DNA from: Begonia masoniana
Lineage: Eukaryota > Streptophyta > Magnoliopsida > Cucurbitales > Begoniaceae
Length of the DNA stretch: 64,000 nt
Direction: 5' to 3'
Assembly: GCA_022432975.1 (NCBI GenBank)
Contig: CM039515.1
Coordinates: forward strand, 19,161,554 to 19,225,553
Numbering within the stretch: position 1 is the stretch's first letter; each line of letters begins with the position of its first letter. Shown piece after piece: positions 1 through 17,792 of this stretch. Made by a program: the position numbers and the translations under genes. The notes under the pieces are model-generated. The model was not told the DNA's origin, made no database searches, and worked only from the letters and a program-made list of their open reading frames with translations.

Positions 1-776
1 AGGCTCATAGTTGAACTCCCTGTTGTAGGTATGGATCCTCCAGATGAGGACTTTGTGCCTCAAGCTGATGAGTTGGGGAGGTTGGCAGATTGAGCTCATG
101 GGGTTTGGTTGCTGCAGTCAGACGTATTTCTGTCCCGAGGTTTAAGTTTAAAGTGAATTTCATGTTTGGAAACTCTGTTAGGATTTTGGTGTTTTCGTTT
201 TAAAACTCTGTTGGGAACCCTGTTGGGATTTTTTTAATGTATAGGTTTTGGTGTTCAAGTTTTTAAACCTCTGTAATTGACAGTTGAATGCATATTTTGA
301 TTCATTCTGGAACTGCTTGGACTTCTCCTCTTTTAGGTTGTGCATGGATAGTCTCGAGTTTTAGAGCTATCCATGCAATCTGATTTCTTGCACTTCTGTC
401 ATGTTTTATAACTTCTGTCATGTTTTCATGCATGTTTTTAAAACTGTCTTCTGAATCGGGTTTTGAGGGTTTGAAGTTTTTATGTCTTATGTCCTTGTGC
501 CTTCGGTTTATAAGTTCTTCTGTTAAATGTTATCTATTCTGCCTTTCAGTTTCTGTCTTTCGAGTTTTCAGGTATTTGGCTAAGTGTTAGTCGTCCACGC
601 CTTCAGTAAAACAGTCGTCCACGTCCATTCTGCCTTCAAAATAATAGTCTATTTTGCCTTCGGTCTCTGTTCTCTTATTCGGCTAAGTGTCATCGTCCAA
701 AATTATCGTCCACGATAACGTTGCCGAGAGTCGGCCTATTAGTTTAAAAGTCCAAAGTCCGTCTCTGATTTTAAAC

Positions 777-1000
777 GTCCACGGACTCCTGTGTCCACTG
801 TTTTTGTCTTTTAGTGCAAACGTCAACAGACTCATGCGTCCACTATTTTAGTCTTTTATTGTAAACGTCCACGGACTCCTGTGTCCACTGTTTTTGTCTT
901 TTAGTGCAAACCTCCACGGACTCCTACGTCCACTATTTTAGTCTTTTATTATAAACGTCCACGGACTCCTGTGTCCTCTGTTTTGCCTCTATTATTTTTA
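777..1000 (+). repeat. 90-bp tandem repeat inside the LTR (two 45-bp half units)
   Basis: The phrase GTCCACGGACTCCTGTGTCC recurs near 777, 867 and 957, giving a 90-bp period. Each period is two diverged halves of about 45 bp, one ending in CTGTTTTTGTCTTTTAGTG and the other in CTATTTTAGTCTTTTATT. Weaker copies of GTCCAC(A/G)GC continue to about 1085. It is an internal minisatellite of the LTR. Confidence 0.85.
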
Positions 1001-1214
1001 AATGTCCACAGCCTCTGTTATTTTAAAAGTCCACAGCCTCTATTGTTTTAAATGTCCACGGCTCCAGATTGTCTACGACTTCTGTCATCCATTGTAGCCT
1101 TCCACGGTATGTCTTCCAGTTTACGTTTTCTTTTTCCACTTTTATTTCCTATTTTATTCTGCTTTTTCACTCTAGTCATCCATTTCTGTTTCCTGTTTTT
1201 CCCTAGTTTCTTCT

Positions 1215-1657
1215 GTTATTCACTCCTGTAACCCAGTTTTAAATTAGTTCTCGTTCTCTCTCTGTCATTCTGTAATTCTGATATTCACCGTAGTTTCTCT
1301 CTCTGTAAAGTGTTTTTTTTAGGGTTTTCTATGTTTCTTCCTGTTGTCTTTTGTCGTCTATTTCTGTAGCCTAAATATTAATATGTTTGCTATCTTTCGA
1401 TTAGGTTTTCTGTTAAGTTTTAAAAGTAAAGTTATGTTATTCACTCCTGTAACCCAGTTTTAAATAGTTCTCGTTCTCTCTCTGTCATTCTGTAATTCTG
1501 ATATTCACCGTAGTTTCTCTCTCTGTAAAGTGTTTTTTTTAGGGTTTTTCTATGTTTCTTCCTGTTGTCTTTTGTCGTCTATTTCTGTAGCCTAAATATT
1601 AATATGTTTGCTATCTTTCGATTATGTTTTCTGTTAAAGTTTTAAAAGTAAAGTTAA
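1215..1657 (+). repeat. 221-bp tandem duplication in the LTR 3' region
   Basis: The block starting GTTATTCACTCCTGTAACCC at 1215 is repeated from 1436, with only a few single-base differences and small indels across about 220 bp. The copies abut directly, so this is a tandem duplication made by unequal exchange or slippage after the LTR inserted or in its progenitor. Confidence 0.9.
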
Positions 1658-1742
1658 AAAAAAAATATGTCATGTTTTAAAATGTCCGGAGTGATGGCTT
1701 GGCTCTCGGATCCCGATCGGGATCGGGTTTCGGGCTGTCACA

Positions 1743-8025
<6,283 letters not shown>

Positions 8026-8419
8026 AGAATCCCGTGTCCATTCCATTCCATGTATGTATTTCTTGAGAGTAGCACCGAAAAATTACGTGCATGAATACTA
8101 TCACCGAGCAACTTACCTGCAGATGTGCTCGGACTTTATTCAATCCGTGAGCGGCCACCAAATCTGCCCGCAAATACCAAATCTGAAGGAACTCATCCTG
8201 CCCAAAAGATAACGCTAACCTGGTAGGCCGAAGAAGACAAGAGTGCGAGATGTCGATGAGCTGTCAAGTTCTACAATTAGTAAGAAGAACTTAAAGATGT
8301 CGTGTGGTATATGTCAGCAGGAGGGGCATAATAGTTGCACTTGTCCTCAACGGGGATCCACTTCAGGCGCTGCTTCGCAAGACACGTTTATGGGTTTCAA
8401 CACATTTGACGGGATATAG
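8026..8419 (+). pseudogene. MULE 1 transposase C-terminal part
   Basis: The + strand encodes APKNYVHEYYHRATYL (around 8075), a GRPKK basic patch (8225) and a CX2C-type zinc knuckle CGICQQEGHNSCTC (about 8303-8344). It ends FNTFDGI before TAG at 8417-8419. This order (SWIM-side CX-Y-region, GRPKK, CCHC knuckle) is typical of plant MULE transposases. Stops interrupt the frame near 8210-8225, so it is not functional. The stop is followed by a GT...CAG intron-like segment and then GAACCTGCG near 8490. The same layout is seen in the second MULE copy at 27410-27490 on the - strand. Confidence 0.8.
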
Positions 8420-8536
8420 GTACAGTTAAACACATTTCGCTCATAAACACACTATCATTCTTTTTTAATATAGTTTTTATTATGTGCAGGAACCTGCGAC
8501 GCGCGGACAAGACAAAAATTATTGAGTGTTATAATT

Positions 8537-8833
8537 TATGTTTGAAAATGAAAAGAAAAATAAAATTGAATAAAAAGGTGTTCGTTGGTTGGGGATCGAG
8601 TGAGTTTCAATCCATTTTTGTTAGGAAAAAGACTAACCGTAACGAGATACACGACATGCTGGATTCACATTTTGCTGATTCGGATTGATTATCATAAAAA
8701 TATGAATCCAGTATGTCGTGTATCTCATTACGATTAATCTTTTTCCTACTAAAAATGAATTGAAGCTCACTCGATCCCAGCCAATGAACACCTTCCTATT
8801 CGATTTCATCTTTCTTTTCATTTTCAAACATAA
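8537..8833. repeat. Fold-back element, about 130-bp inverted arms
   Basis: The left arm (about 8537-8669) begins TATGTTTGAAAATG. It returns inverted on the right (about 8702-8833), ending CATTTTCAAACATA, with a spacer of about 30 bp. The arms also pair over ACACGACAT(G/A)CTGGATTCA and GGATCGAGTGAG, at roughly 80 percent by eye. MULE copy 2 lacks it: the two copies agree up to CTATAATTTA-type sequence and again at GTGTAAT, so the fold-back looks inserted or locally made in MULE 1. Short frames across the arms are arm-derived. Confidence 0.8.
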
Positions 8834-9447
8834 TCAATTTGTGTAATATTTATTTCATTTTCATGTAATTTCAAAGGTTATTCAAATTATAATTATTTAT
8901 TTTGGTTTATTTAAACAATATTTATTTTAAGTTATTCAAAATTATAATTATATATTTCTTTTAGTTTATATAATTATTCAAATTAAAACTTTCGCTTATA
9001 AAAAACTCTACTGTAAAATAATTTGAGTACATTAATTAATATAACTAATTTAAAAAATAATTAATTATGTTATTTTTGTATAAAATATATATTTAAATAA
9101 ATTATAAATAATTACATATATATTTTAGGTTATTCAAATTATAATTATTTATTGTAGTTTATTTTAATAATACTTATTTATTTTAGGTTATTTAAATTAT
9201 AATTATTTATTTCTTTCAGTTTATTTAAAAAAACAAAAATAAAATTGAAAAAATAGACAGAGTTTCGTTTGTTTTATGACTCTTCCATAGCTATCATCAA
9301 ACATTTTATGCAAATTCAAATCACAAATATATACCTAGCAGGTAGATTCTAGTACAAATAATAAACATCAAGACATAAAATTAAAATACATCAAATTTAC
9401 AGATGAAAAGTAAAGTACATAAAATGAAATACAAAATCTAAACTATA
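8834..9447. other. AT-rich stretch without genes
   Basis: 8860-9240 is very AT-rich. It repeats a degenerate phrase of the type TTTTAGGTTATTCAAATTAT (near 8930, 9125 and 9183) followed by AATTATTTAT, a weak tandem repeat. 9240-9447 shows nothing recognisable. It separates the end of the MULE 1 transposase from the oppositely oriented second ORF. Confidence 0.6.
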
Positions 9448-10501
9448 CTACTCTTGTGGGACATCGTCGTCTTCTGCCGGCATCCAATCCCCCATCCTCT
9501 CAGTGAGCTCTCTAAGGGACTCACTGAGATAGTCATGTGACTCAACCACTTTTTTATGGCTTACGGCAAACTCCTCGACCTTGCCTACAAGGAACTCCAT
9601 TCTTTGCTCCCTCTGCTGCTACATCTTTTGCTGCATCTCATACATTTGCTGCTGCATCTCATACATCTGTTGCATCATGTTCGAGCCACTATCAACCTGA
9701 GGGGCCAATGGCAGTGCGGTCGAGTTGGCAGGGGCGTCCTCCTCCATCAAAACATCTCGAGATGTGGAGTCCTTGAGATCTCCTTTCAACATCCAAGACT
9801 CGACAAATTCGACTAGGCCCATCCAACTCAAATGAAGCCTGTCAAATGCATTGACGGATCTCGAAGGTCTACATTGCTCTCTAGTGGGCAGCTGAACCTG
9901 AGATCGCTCCACAATCTTTCAAATCAATGTCCCGTACGACAGATTTTTGTTGCGTGTTTGCCCGATCTCTTCCATGTGACCTAAATCATGTACCCCGGGT
10001 TTAACATTGTGCCGCTGTATATTTTCTCCAAAACATAGAGATCCATCCAGCTCACGAGATCTCTATGTCCATCCCTCGGTAGCAGAGTGTGGCTAAACAG
10101 GTTTGAATAACTCGAGCTTTTACTTTTAATTCCTTTGATTTCCTGCAGCTTGAATTGGGGTGAATCTGCCTAAGGAACTGCAGTCCATCTGCTGATCTTA
10201 CAAAATCACACTCTCGAAAAGCGTGATAATATATGATCGCATCTTCTGCGGCAAATCCGAGCAATTCATTGACATCTGCACCTACGATAATATCTGTACC
10301 AAATAGGTATGTCTTCAAGCACCCCTCCCTCCTGGTAATGGTCAAGTTCGCGTAAAATAAGCAGACAATTTTGTCGTAGCTGTCTCTCCGCATGTTGTAC
10401 ACCCCGCTCAAGGAAATGCGGTAAAATATCTTCTTGATCTCCAAAGACTCCCAATCGCTGAAGTTGTCAGTCTTTCCATAAATAATCGAACGCATTGACA
10501 T
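9448..10501 (-). pseudogene. MULE 1 second ORF, plant-transposon-protein-like, convergent to transposase
   Basis: The - strand from ATG at 10501 reads 149 codons containing FYANLTITRREGCLKTYLFG, then VNELLGF, an FRECDFVRS segment and IHPNSSCRKSKELKV. This looks like the 'putative plant transposon protein' type of domain found in ORFs next to plant transposons, and in the env position of Athila elements. After a stop near 10052 a second frame (9912-9448) continues with a Gln/Met-rich coil (MMQQMYEMQQQMYEMQQKM) and an acidic tail ending DDDVPQE with TAG at 9448. A frame break or an intron lies between the two parts. The gene converges with the transposase, as mudrB does with mudrA in maize MuDR, but I see no sequence similarity to mudrB. 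The role is unknown. Confidence 0.55.
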
Positions 10502-10539
10502 ATCCCGCTCGAACTGCTGTACACACCCCTAGTTTTGAA

Positions 10540-10960
10540 ATTCCAGCTTGTGTTGGGGGGTAGCTTTTTATTTCAAAAAAATTTTTGGGGCCATTTCAAA
10601 GATTAGGTCTTCAATTTTCGACAATTTTCAGCAAAATGGGATCGAGTTTGGGGATTTTCACATAAAATGGGAGCGGGCTTGGGGATTTTCAGCAAAATGG
10701 TCTCGGATTAGAGGGTTGTCGGTGATGAGGAGGCTTGGGTTTGGGATTTTCAGAGATTATGAGGCTCGAGTTTGAGATTTTTGGCGATTAAGAGGCTCGG
10801 GTTTTGGATTTTCGCTGATTGAGAGGCTCAATTTCGGATTTTCGACAGTGGAGGCCTCAGGTTTAGGTTCTCAATGATGAGGTTTTGAATTTTGGGATTT
10901 TGGGAGGTGAGGACTTATATTTTAGGATTTTCGGTGACAAAAATCACGAATTCGGCGATG
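10540..10960. repeat. Degenerate short tandem repeat upstream of ORF2
   Basis: A phrase of the type GGGATTTTC(A/G)G...GAGGCT(C/T)GGGTTT recurs about every 30-45 bp from 10600 to 10930. It lies between the start of the - strand ORF2 and the right TIR, where a promoter or 5' leader for that gene would be expected. No clear promoter element can be assigned. Confidence 0.5.
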
Positions 10961-10994
10961 TTTCTCTCAGTTTCAGACGAAGGAGAGTGCACAG

Positions 10995-11462
10995 GGGGCC
11001 AATGTTATATATACTAATGGGGAATTGGCCCCCCGTTTGAGGAAGAACACCCCCCGTTATCAGCCCTAGGGCTGAACATGGGGGGCCGTGCTTTAGGACA
11101 AGTTCCCTCATTTTAAAATTGCTTTGTAACACGGGGGTCGAGCTAAAATGAAGGCACGTGCACGGGGGTTCTACACCACCGCATCGACCCTCGAATAAAA
11201 TGGGGGGCTGTTCTTTTTAGATCAGTCTCCTATTCTACATGTGCGGTTGGCGAGGAATTAGACTCAGGACAAACGAGGGGCCGCGCTTGGAGAACGGCCG
11301 CCCGTTCTCTTTGTAAAATGCGGAACATGGGACTATTGGTCGTCCGCCGTTTAGATTATTAGGTTTTTGATAGTTTGAAATTTGTTTAGTTAGGGCTTTA
11401 AAGAGGTTTTTTTTTTTTTTTTTAAATCGATACTTTGATGTTCAAAATGGTTTTTACCCTAA
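10995..11462 (-). repeat. MULE 1 right terminal inverted repeat
   Basis: The reverse complement of this segment aligns with 26070-26562, the left TIR of MULE 2. From the outside in it reads GGGTAAAAA, then TTTTGAAC(A/C)TCAAAGTATC, then an A-rich tract, then CGGACG(A/C)CCAATAG, then TACAAAGAGAACGG and CCAAGCGCGGCC. A TIR of almost 500 bp is typical of MULEs. The outer end is near 11462. The matching left TIR of MULE 1 lies outside the window, so the 9-bp target duplication cannot be tested. Confidence 0.75.
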
Positions 11463-12504
11463 AACTTTTCATACCTAATATTCACCTACTTTTGAAAACA
11501 TTTCTTTGAGTGAAAGGGAAAGGGATTATTTTTTCTTTCTTATTATGGAATATTGGAAACTCTAAGCTATAAAATCTGAAATTTTGACGCAGTTTATAAT
11601 AAGATACCATGATTGTATAGCCTTATGAAGCAAGATTAGTTTTTTTATCAGAAAGTTAGCATAGTTTTGTAAATACTACTATTCCTTCTTTTTAATGAAT
11701 TACCGTGCATAGAATCATCGTTGCTAGGTTAGTTTCCTACATGACGATAGAGCTTGTTCTCTTTTCTTTTTTCCTTTTCCTATGAAAGATAAGCTTGAGA
11801 TCCACAAACAACTGTCGAAAAATTGCAGTATTCAATGTTTTAATTTTTTATGTTAGACAAAATGCTAGTGGTTGTGATTAAACGAATAGGTTACACGTGT
11901 TCCAAAAATAGTGAAGAAGCTCAAAATAGTTTTATATTCCTCTAATTTAAAACTTCACATCTGAACTAAAAGTTTTCAAACTTATTGTGTCAGGTATTGC
12001 GCGTGTTCAAAAAAACAAGAAAATGGGCAGAATTACATGTTTCTGATAACCGTTGCTTTCACTATCGCAAAGTGAGATCTCACGCATTTCATATATAATT
12101 TAGCATCAAATTTACTGGATTGAAATTCTTATGTTACAGACTTCAAGAAGAAGTGGTGAAAGAGAGCTTAAAACTGGCAGTCTCTCACTGAATAATGTTA
12201 GCTTTGTACATTATATTGCTATCCTCGCCATTTGAATTTTTGATAATGTGCAGCAGCTTTTACTAAAGGCCTTAGACGACTCAGTTTTTGAACATGCAAG
12301 TGCTCCTCCTGGTTTCAGCTACCTCTTAAAGGTGAATTTTTCCCCCTTTTGAGAAGAATCCAATCTGTTCTTTTTTCTGAAAAAAAAAATTGATATTTTT
12401 ATCTTCTTTTACATCGTCTGCCACCTAATTTGTAAAGCAACTTTGCTATCCATTAACATTTTAAGGTCACCGTAACACGAGGAACTTGATTGGGATAAAA
12501 AACT

Positions 12505-12710
12505 AGTTGAGATATGTTACTTACTAAGTTATATGTAGATAACTTAAAGTTATTAGGTTCCTCTTCTTTATAAGAATTACAATTGTATCTATATATGCAT
12601 ATTTATTTTATTTCTTAGTATAGTTTATTCTTTCCTTTTTTTTACTAGGTTTTATTCATGTATATATACTCTTAATTAATAAGTAAACAAGACAATTAAG
12701 CTCTATTATA
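12505..12710 (+). repeat. Copia 5' LTR
   Basis: 206 bp. It is paired with 17461-17792, which carries an extra AT-rich segment of about 125 bp. The shared body differs at many positions (for example TTACTTACTAAG against CTATTTATTAAG), so the insertion is old compared with gypsy element 2. Confidence 0.85.
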
Positions 12711-13132
12711 GTATCAGACCTAGGGTTAAGACTGGTTCTTCTTCATAGAAACCGGCTCTAGCTGTCATCCGATGAGCCATCCGAGTCGCGCGGCTCAGTT
12801 AGCCTTTAGCCGGCTCTGTCATCTCCAGTCGCATCTGACAATTCATCTCCAGTTGCGCGGCTCTAGTTATCTCCAGTCGCACAGAAGTCCTCCTCCTCGG
12901 TCAGCAACAGCAAGCCTGGGGCTGTCTCTATCCTCCTCCTCGGTCTGCTATCTCACAGTTGCTCAGAAGTCGTTGAACAACTGTGTTTCTTCAGTTTGTC
13001 TCTCAGCAGCTTACTATTTGCAAATTGGAGGTTGACATCAGAGGACTCGTGCCTCGTCTGGAAAGAGAGTGACGTGAACCTGCGTTACCTCTGCCAATTT
13101 CTCTGTGGGCATTTTGTTTCAATTCGTTCTCT

Positions 13133-16100
13133 ATGGCAGAACACCATTTGGGCACCAGCTGCACTGATGGTTCTAATCGCAATTTCACTATTACCTCCAT
13201 AAGTTAAATGGGGTAACTTTCTTCAATGGTCTCAGTCCGTCAAACTCTTCATTTAAGGAAAGGGCAAATTTAGGTATCTCTCCGAGTTTGCAGTGAAGTT
13301 TGAAGATGAAGGTGAGAGCTACGATAGGTGGGAGACTGAGAACTCAATGGTCATGTCTTGGCTAGTGAATTCAATGGAGCCAGATATTGCTCAGACCTAT
13401 CTCTTTCTTCCAACCGCAAATGACTATCTGGGTGGCTGTAAAGGAGACCTACTCTGACTTTAGGAATGCAGGACAACTCTTTGAGATCAAGACTCAATTG
13501 AGAAAGGCCAAACAATGAAGAGAAAAGTGTAATGCAATACTACATTGATCTCAAAACTCTATGGCAAGAGTTTGATTTATTCTGTGATTACAAGTGGCAC
13601 TGTGCAAAGAATAGTGCCTTATTTAAGAAAACATTCGAGAAAGAGAGGGTATTCAATTTCCTGGTAGGCCTAAACAAGAACTTGGATGAGGTGCGAGGAC
13701 GGATACTTGGTCGAGATCCTCTTCCAAGCACTTGTGAGGTGTTTGCTGAAGTTCGAAGAGAAGAAAATCGTCGACTGGTGATGCTCGGCCATGAGTCAGT
13801 AGAGACCTCTGCATTGAGGATCACTATGCCAAATAAGTCCACTCAGAGGTATCCTAAGCGTTCAGATCGATCAGTTTGTGAGTTCTGTCATAAAATCAGA
13901 CACATTAAAGCTAAATGTTGGAAGCTAGATGGTAAGCCTGCTGACTTCACTTAAACCAACAAATCCTCCCGCAACAACAAAGGAGGCTTCCAAGCCTTAT
14001 ATGAAGCACCTGCAACATCTAAGTCATCTAGTGACAATTCTTTATTCAACAAGGAAAACCTATAACAATTGTATCGGTTATGGAGTTCACATCAGTTTGC
14101 TAATACCTCATCCAATCCATGATCTTCCCTAGCACAAAAAGGTACTCATGCAACAGTATTTTGTGTCACATTAGATGAATTCGACCCTGGATCATTGATT
14201 CAGGGGCCACTGATCGTATGACAGGTTCTTCTTATATGTTTTCAACCTATTTCCCTTGTTCTAGAAATTAAAAAGTCAAAATTGCAGATGGTTCAATATC
14301 TGCAATTGCTGAAAAAGCTTCTATCATTTTCTCTCATTCCCTTATCTTGAACAATGTCCTTCATGTGCCCAACTTATCTTGTAACTTATTGCCTGTTAGC
14401 AAAATAATCCATGATTCTAATTGTCTAATCAAATTTGTGTATACTGGTTGTGTTTTTTAGGACCAATGTTCAAGGAAGATGATTGACAATGCTAAAGAAA
14501 ACAGGTTGTCTTTACTACTTTGCCTCAGACAAACTCACGAGTAAACAAGTTCAGAAACCATTTTCCTCTAGTTTTTTTATCTTTAGAGAATGAAATTATG
14601 TTATGGCATTGTAGACTTGGTTATCGTAGCTTTGGTTATTTGAAACATTTATTTCCTGCTTTATTCAATAATAAAAATATTGGTTCATTTCAATGTGAGA
14701 TTTGTCAATTTACTAAACATAGGCGATCTGTTTATCCTACTTTAGCATATATGTCATCTAACTTTTTTCTCTTAATTCATAGTGACATGTAGGGACCGTC
14801 TAGGGTTAGAAATCTGTCTGACTCTAGATGGTTTATTACTTTTATTGATGATCATACAAGAAAAACATGGATTTATCTCCTTAAAGAAAAATCTGAGGCT
14901 GCTGAAACTTTCAAAAATTTTAACTCCATGATTAAAATTCAATTTCAGTCTCAAATTGAAGTTTTTAAAACTGATAATGTGAGAAAATATTTTAACAACA
15001 TTCTTGGTAAATTTCTTGTAGAACAATGCATCATCCACCATAATTCGTGTATTGATATACCCCAACAGAACGAAATTGCCGAAAGAAAAAATCGACATCT
15101 ATTAGAAGTAGCTCGAGCTCTCATGTTTTCTATGAATGTACCTAAAAGATTTTGAGGAGAGGCTATACTTAATGCTGCATATCTAAATAATAGGATGCCA
15201 AGCCAAGTATTATGCTATCAACCCCCCTTAAAAGCTTTACTAATCATATTTTTCTCACAACAGATCTTTTACTTAGTTTTTGGTTGTACTAATTTTGTTC
15301 ACATTCATGATCATAACATAAATAAATTAGATCGTAGGACAATTAAATGTGTTTTCTTAGGCTTCTCTCCTATTAAAAAAGGATACAAATATTTTGATAC
15401 GATCTCGGAAAAAATGTTTGTTAGCATGTATGTCACATTCTTTGAAAATAAACCATTTTTTGAAAAAACTTCTCTTCAATAGGAGAATAAGGAAACGAAA
15501 TTTTGGGAAACCATTGTTATGCCTACACATGTTCTTAACTATGACTAAAACAAGACAACAAATGTGAAACCTACTGTGAGTAATGTGGCTCTCACCTCTG
15601 AACTTCGTGTTTACTCGAGAAGGAAAGAAAAGCAACGTGTTGATCTACTGCCTACTCCAACAGTGTCATCATCTGAACCTAGTGTTGATCCAGGTAATCT
15701 CAACTCTATTTCATTTTCTCTTGATCCAACTCTAGAGTCTGACCAGAGGGAACATGTTGCACCTCTGAGCCAATCCAAAGTGATCTTAGTATACCCATAG
15801 CTCTTAGGAAAGGTTTACGCGAGTGTACCAAACATCATATTGCTTGTCATGTGTCATATCATAAACTCTCACTAGTTTTAGAGCCTTCACCACTAGCATC
15901 ATTGATGATGAAATTCCAAAAAGAATACAAGAAGCACTAAGTATTCCAAAATGGAGGGATGTTGTCCTAGAAGAAATGAGAGCTTTAAAGAAGAATAAAA
16001 CTTGAGAGATAATAGAGCTTTCAAAAGGAAAATACCTCGTTGGCAGCAAGTGGATTTTCACAATCAAGTATAACTCGGATGGCTCGATAGAAATATACAA

Positions 16101-17453
16101 AACTAGGCTTGTAGCTCGAGGGTTTACTCAAACCTATGGTCTAGATTATATGGAAATATTTACCCCAGTTGCCAAACTCAACACTGTCAGGGTCTTACTT
16201 TCACTAGCTGCTAATCTGAATTGGCTTTTTTTCAGTTTGATGTTAAGAATGCATTTCTTAATGGTGATTTAGAAGAAGAGGTGTTCATGAAAGTGCCTTT
16301 AGGATTTGATAATGTGAGTGTTGCAGGAAAGGTTTGCAGACTAAGGAAGTCCTTATACGGCCTCAAGCAATCCCCTCGTGCATGCTTTGCGAGGTTTGCA
16401 AGGGCTGTCAAAGAGCACGACTATTCACGAGCTCAATAGGATCATACACTATTCCATAAACACACTGCAGGAGGTAAATTTATTATTCTGATTGTGTATG
16501 TGGATGATATAGTTGTGACAGAAAATGATGAGATGGAGCTAGCATCATTGAAGAAGCTTCTAACTCGTCAGTTTGAACTTAAGGATTTACGAAATCTCAA
16601 GTTCTTCCTAGGTATGGAAGTAGCTAGGTCAGAGAATGAGATTGCTATATCCCAGAGGAAGTATGTGCTCGATCTCCTCAAAGATACAGATCTCCATGGA
16701 TCCAAGCATGCCTCAACACCTATTGATCCTAATCAAAAGCTCGGTCAAAGTAAGAATGAGGTATTTGTGGACAAAGTCAGTTATCAGAAACTGGCTGGAA
16801 AACTGATTTACTTAGCTCATACGAGGCATGACACTGCATTTGTTGTTGGCTTAGTAAGCAAGTTTCTACATTGTCCAGCTGAAAACCACCTCGAGACTGT
16901 CTACAGAATTCTCTACTACCTCAAAAGAAGTTATGTCAAGGACATTATGTTTAAGAAAAATAAAAACGGATAGATTAAAGTATTTACAGATGCAGATTGG
17001 GCAGAATCTAAAACTAACAGGAGGTCTACATCAACCTATTGCACATTTGTATGGGGCAACCTTGTGACATGGAGGAGCAAAAAGCAAAATGTTGTGGCAA
17101 TGACCAGTGCTGAAGCTGAGTTCAGAGCGATGACTTAAGGAGTTTGTAAAGTTATTTGGCTTATAAGTATTCTAAAAGAACTAAAGATCGAGACTGATGA
17201 GCCAATAAAGCTGTTTTGTGACAATAAGTTAGTCATCAACATTGTGCATAATATAGTGCAACACGACAGAATAAAACATGTAGAGATTGATCATCATTTT
17301 ATCAAAGAAAGACTCAAAAGATGGGATATTTGTATGTCATATGTTCTTACATCTGAACAACTAGCAGATGTCCTTATAAAAGGGCTCTACAAGCAGGTGT
17401 TTGAAGATCTTTTAGTCAAGCGTGACATGATTGATATCTTTACTGCAGCTTGA
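13133..17453 (+). pseudogene. Copia gag-pol polyprotein, broken
   Basis: Gag starts at ATG 13133 and is already stopped near 13202. An open stretch at 13532-13954 covers the gag core and a CCHC knuckle (CEFCHKIRHIKAKC). The aspartic protease motif IDSGATDRM is at about 14196. The GAG-pre-integrase zinc-binding region (HCRLGY ... CEICQFTKH) is at 14600-14720. The integrase core continues to about 15160 with TDN and an NEIAERKN glutamate region. RT spans 15900-16900, with [19 protein letters not shown] at about 16228 and the catalytic YVDD at 16497-16508. RNase H (TDADWAESKTNRRST, about 16989) ends at TGA 17451-17453. Stops and frame changes in nearly every domain (for example 14790, 15153, 16437, 16972, 17138) show that it is non-functional. 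Confidence 0.9.
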
Positions 17454-17460
17454 AGGAGAG

Positions 17461-17792
17461 TGTTGAGATATGCTATTTATTAAGTTATGTGTAGATAACT
17501 TTTCTTTTTTGTTTTCTTCAAATCCAAAGAATTTTTATTACTTTATACATAGGTCATCGATTCAACATTGGATAAAAAAAGGGGGGAATCCTCATTTTTG
17601 GCATTTTTTATAAAAAAAAATTAAAAAAAAAAGAGTTATTAAGTTCCTCTTATTTATAGGGATTAGAATTGTATCTATATATGTGTATTTATTTTATTTC
17701 TTAATTTAATTTTTTTTTTTCTTACTAGGTTCTATTAATGTATTTTTATATTCTTAATCAATGAGTAAATAAGACAATTAAGCTCTATTATA
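17461..17792 (+). repeat. Copia 3' LTR with an extra AT-rich insert
   Basis: 332 bp, against 206 bp for the 5' LTR. The difference is an AT-rich segment at about 17502-17630, placed between GTAGATAACTT and AGTTATTAAGTTCC, which are contiguous in the 5' LTR. The insert holds a G7 run and several A-runs. Its origin is not established. Confidence 0.8.

Larger units (their letters stand above)
1..1742 (+). mobile_element. 3' part of a Ty3/gypsy LTR (5' side outside window)
   Basis: The stretch has no coding capacity and ends in a GC-rich GATCGGG-type tract followed by GGCTGTCACA at about 1733-1742. After that point the sequence is homologous to the MULE at 26948-27009, so 1742 is the insertion border. 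Positions 15-90 hold a GTAGGT...GATGAGGA segment that also occurs in the same relative place in the LTRs of gypsy element 2 (near 44397) and of the solo LTR at 36541-38874. The orientation is therefore +. Whether it is a solo LTR or the 3' LTR of a full element cannot be decided, because the left side lies outside the window, and no target duplication can be checked. Confidence 0.7.
12505..17792 (+). mobile_element. Ty1/copia retrotransposon in the PTAR1-like intron
   Basis: The element has two short LTRs (about 12505-12710 and 17461-17792) that share GTTGAGATATG at the start, a GTAGATAACTT segment, and GACAATTAAGCTCTATTATA at the end. A Met-tRNA-type primer site (GTATCAGACC, 12711-12720) follows the 5' LTR. 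A purine tract GAAGGAGAG (17452-17460) precedes the 3' LTR. Domain order gag, protease, integrase, RT, RNase H identifies copia. AACT precedes the 5' LTR and AACTG follows the end of the 3' LTR, a possible target duplication, but the exact border is uncertain by 1-2 bases. Confidence 0.9.

Noticed and set aside
9537..9816. Two + strand frames of 79-86 codons
   Set aside because: They are antisense to the Gln/Met-rich coil of the MULE ORF2 and have no motif of their own.
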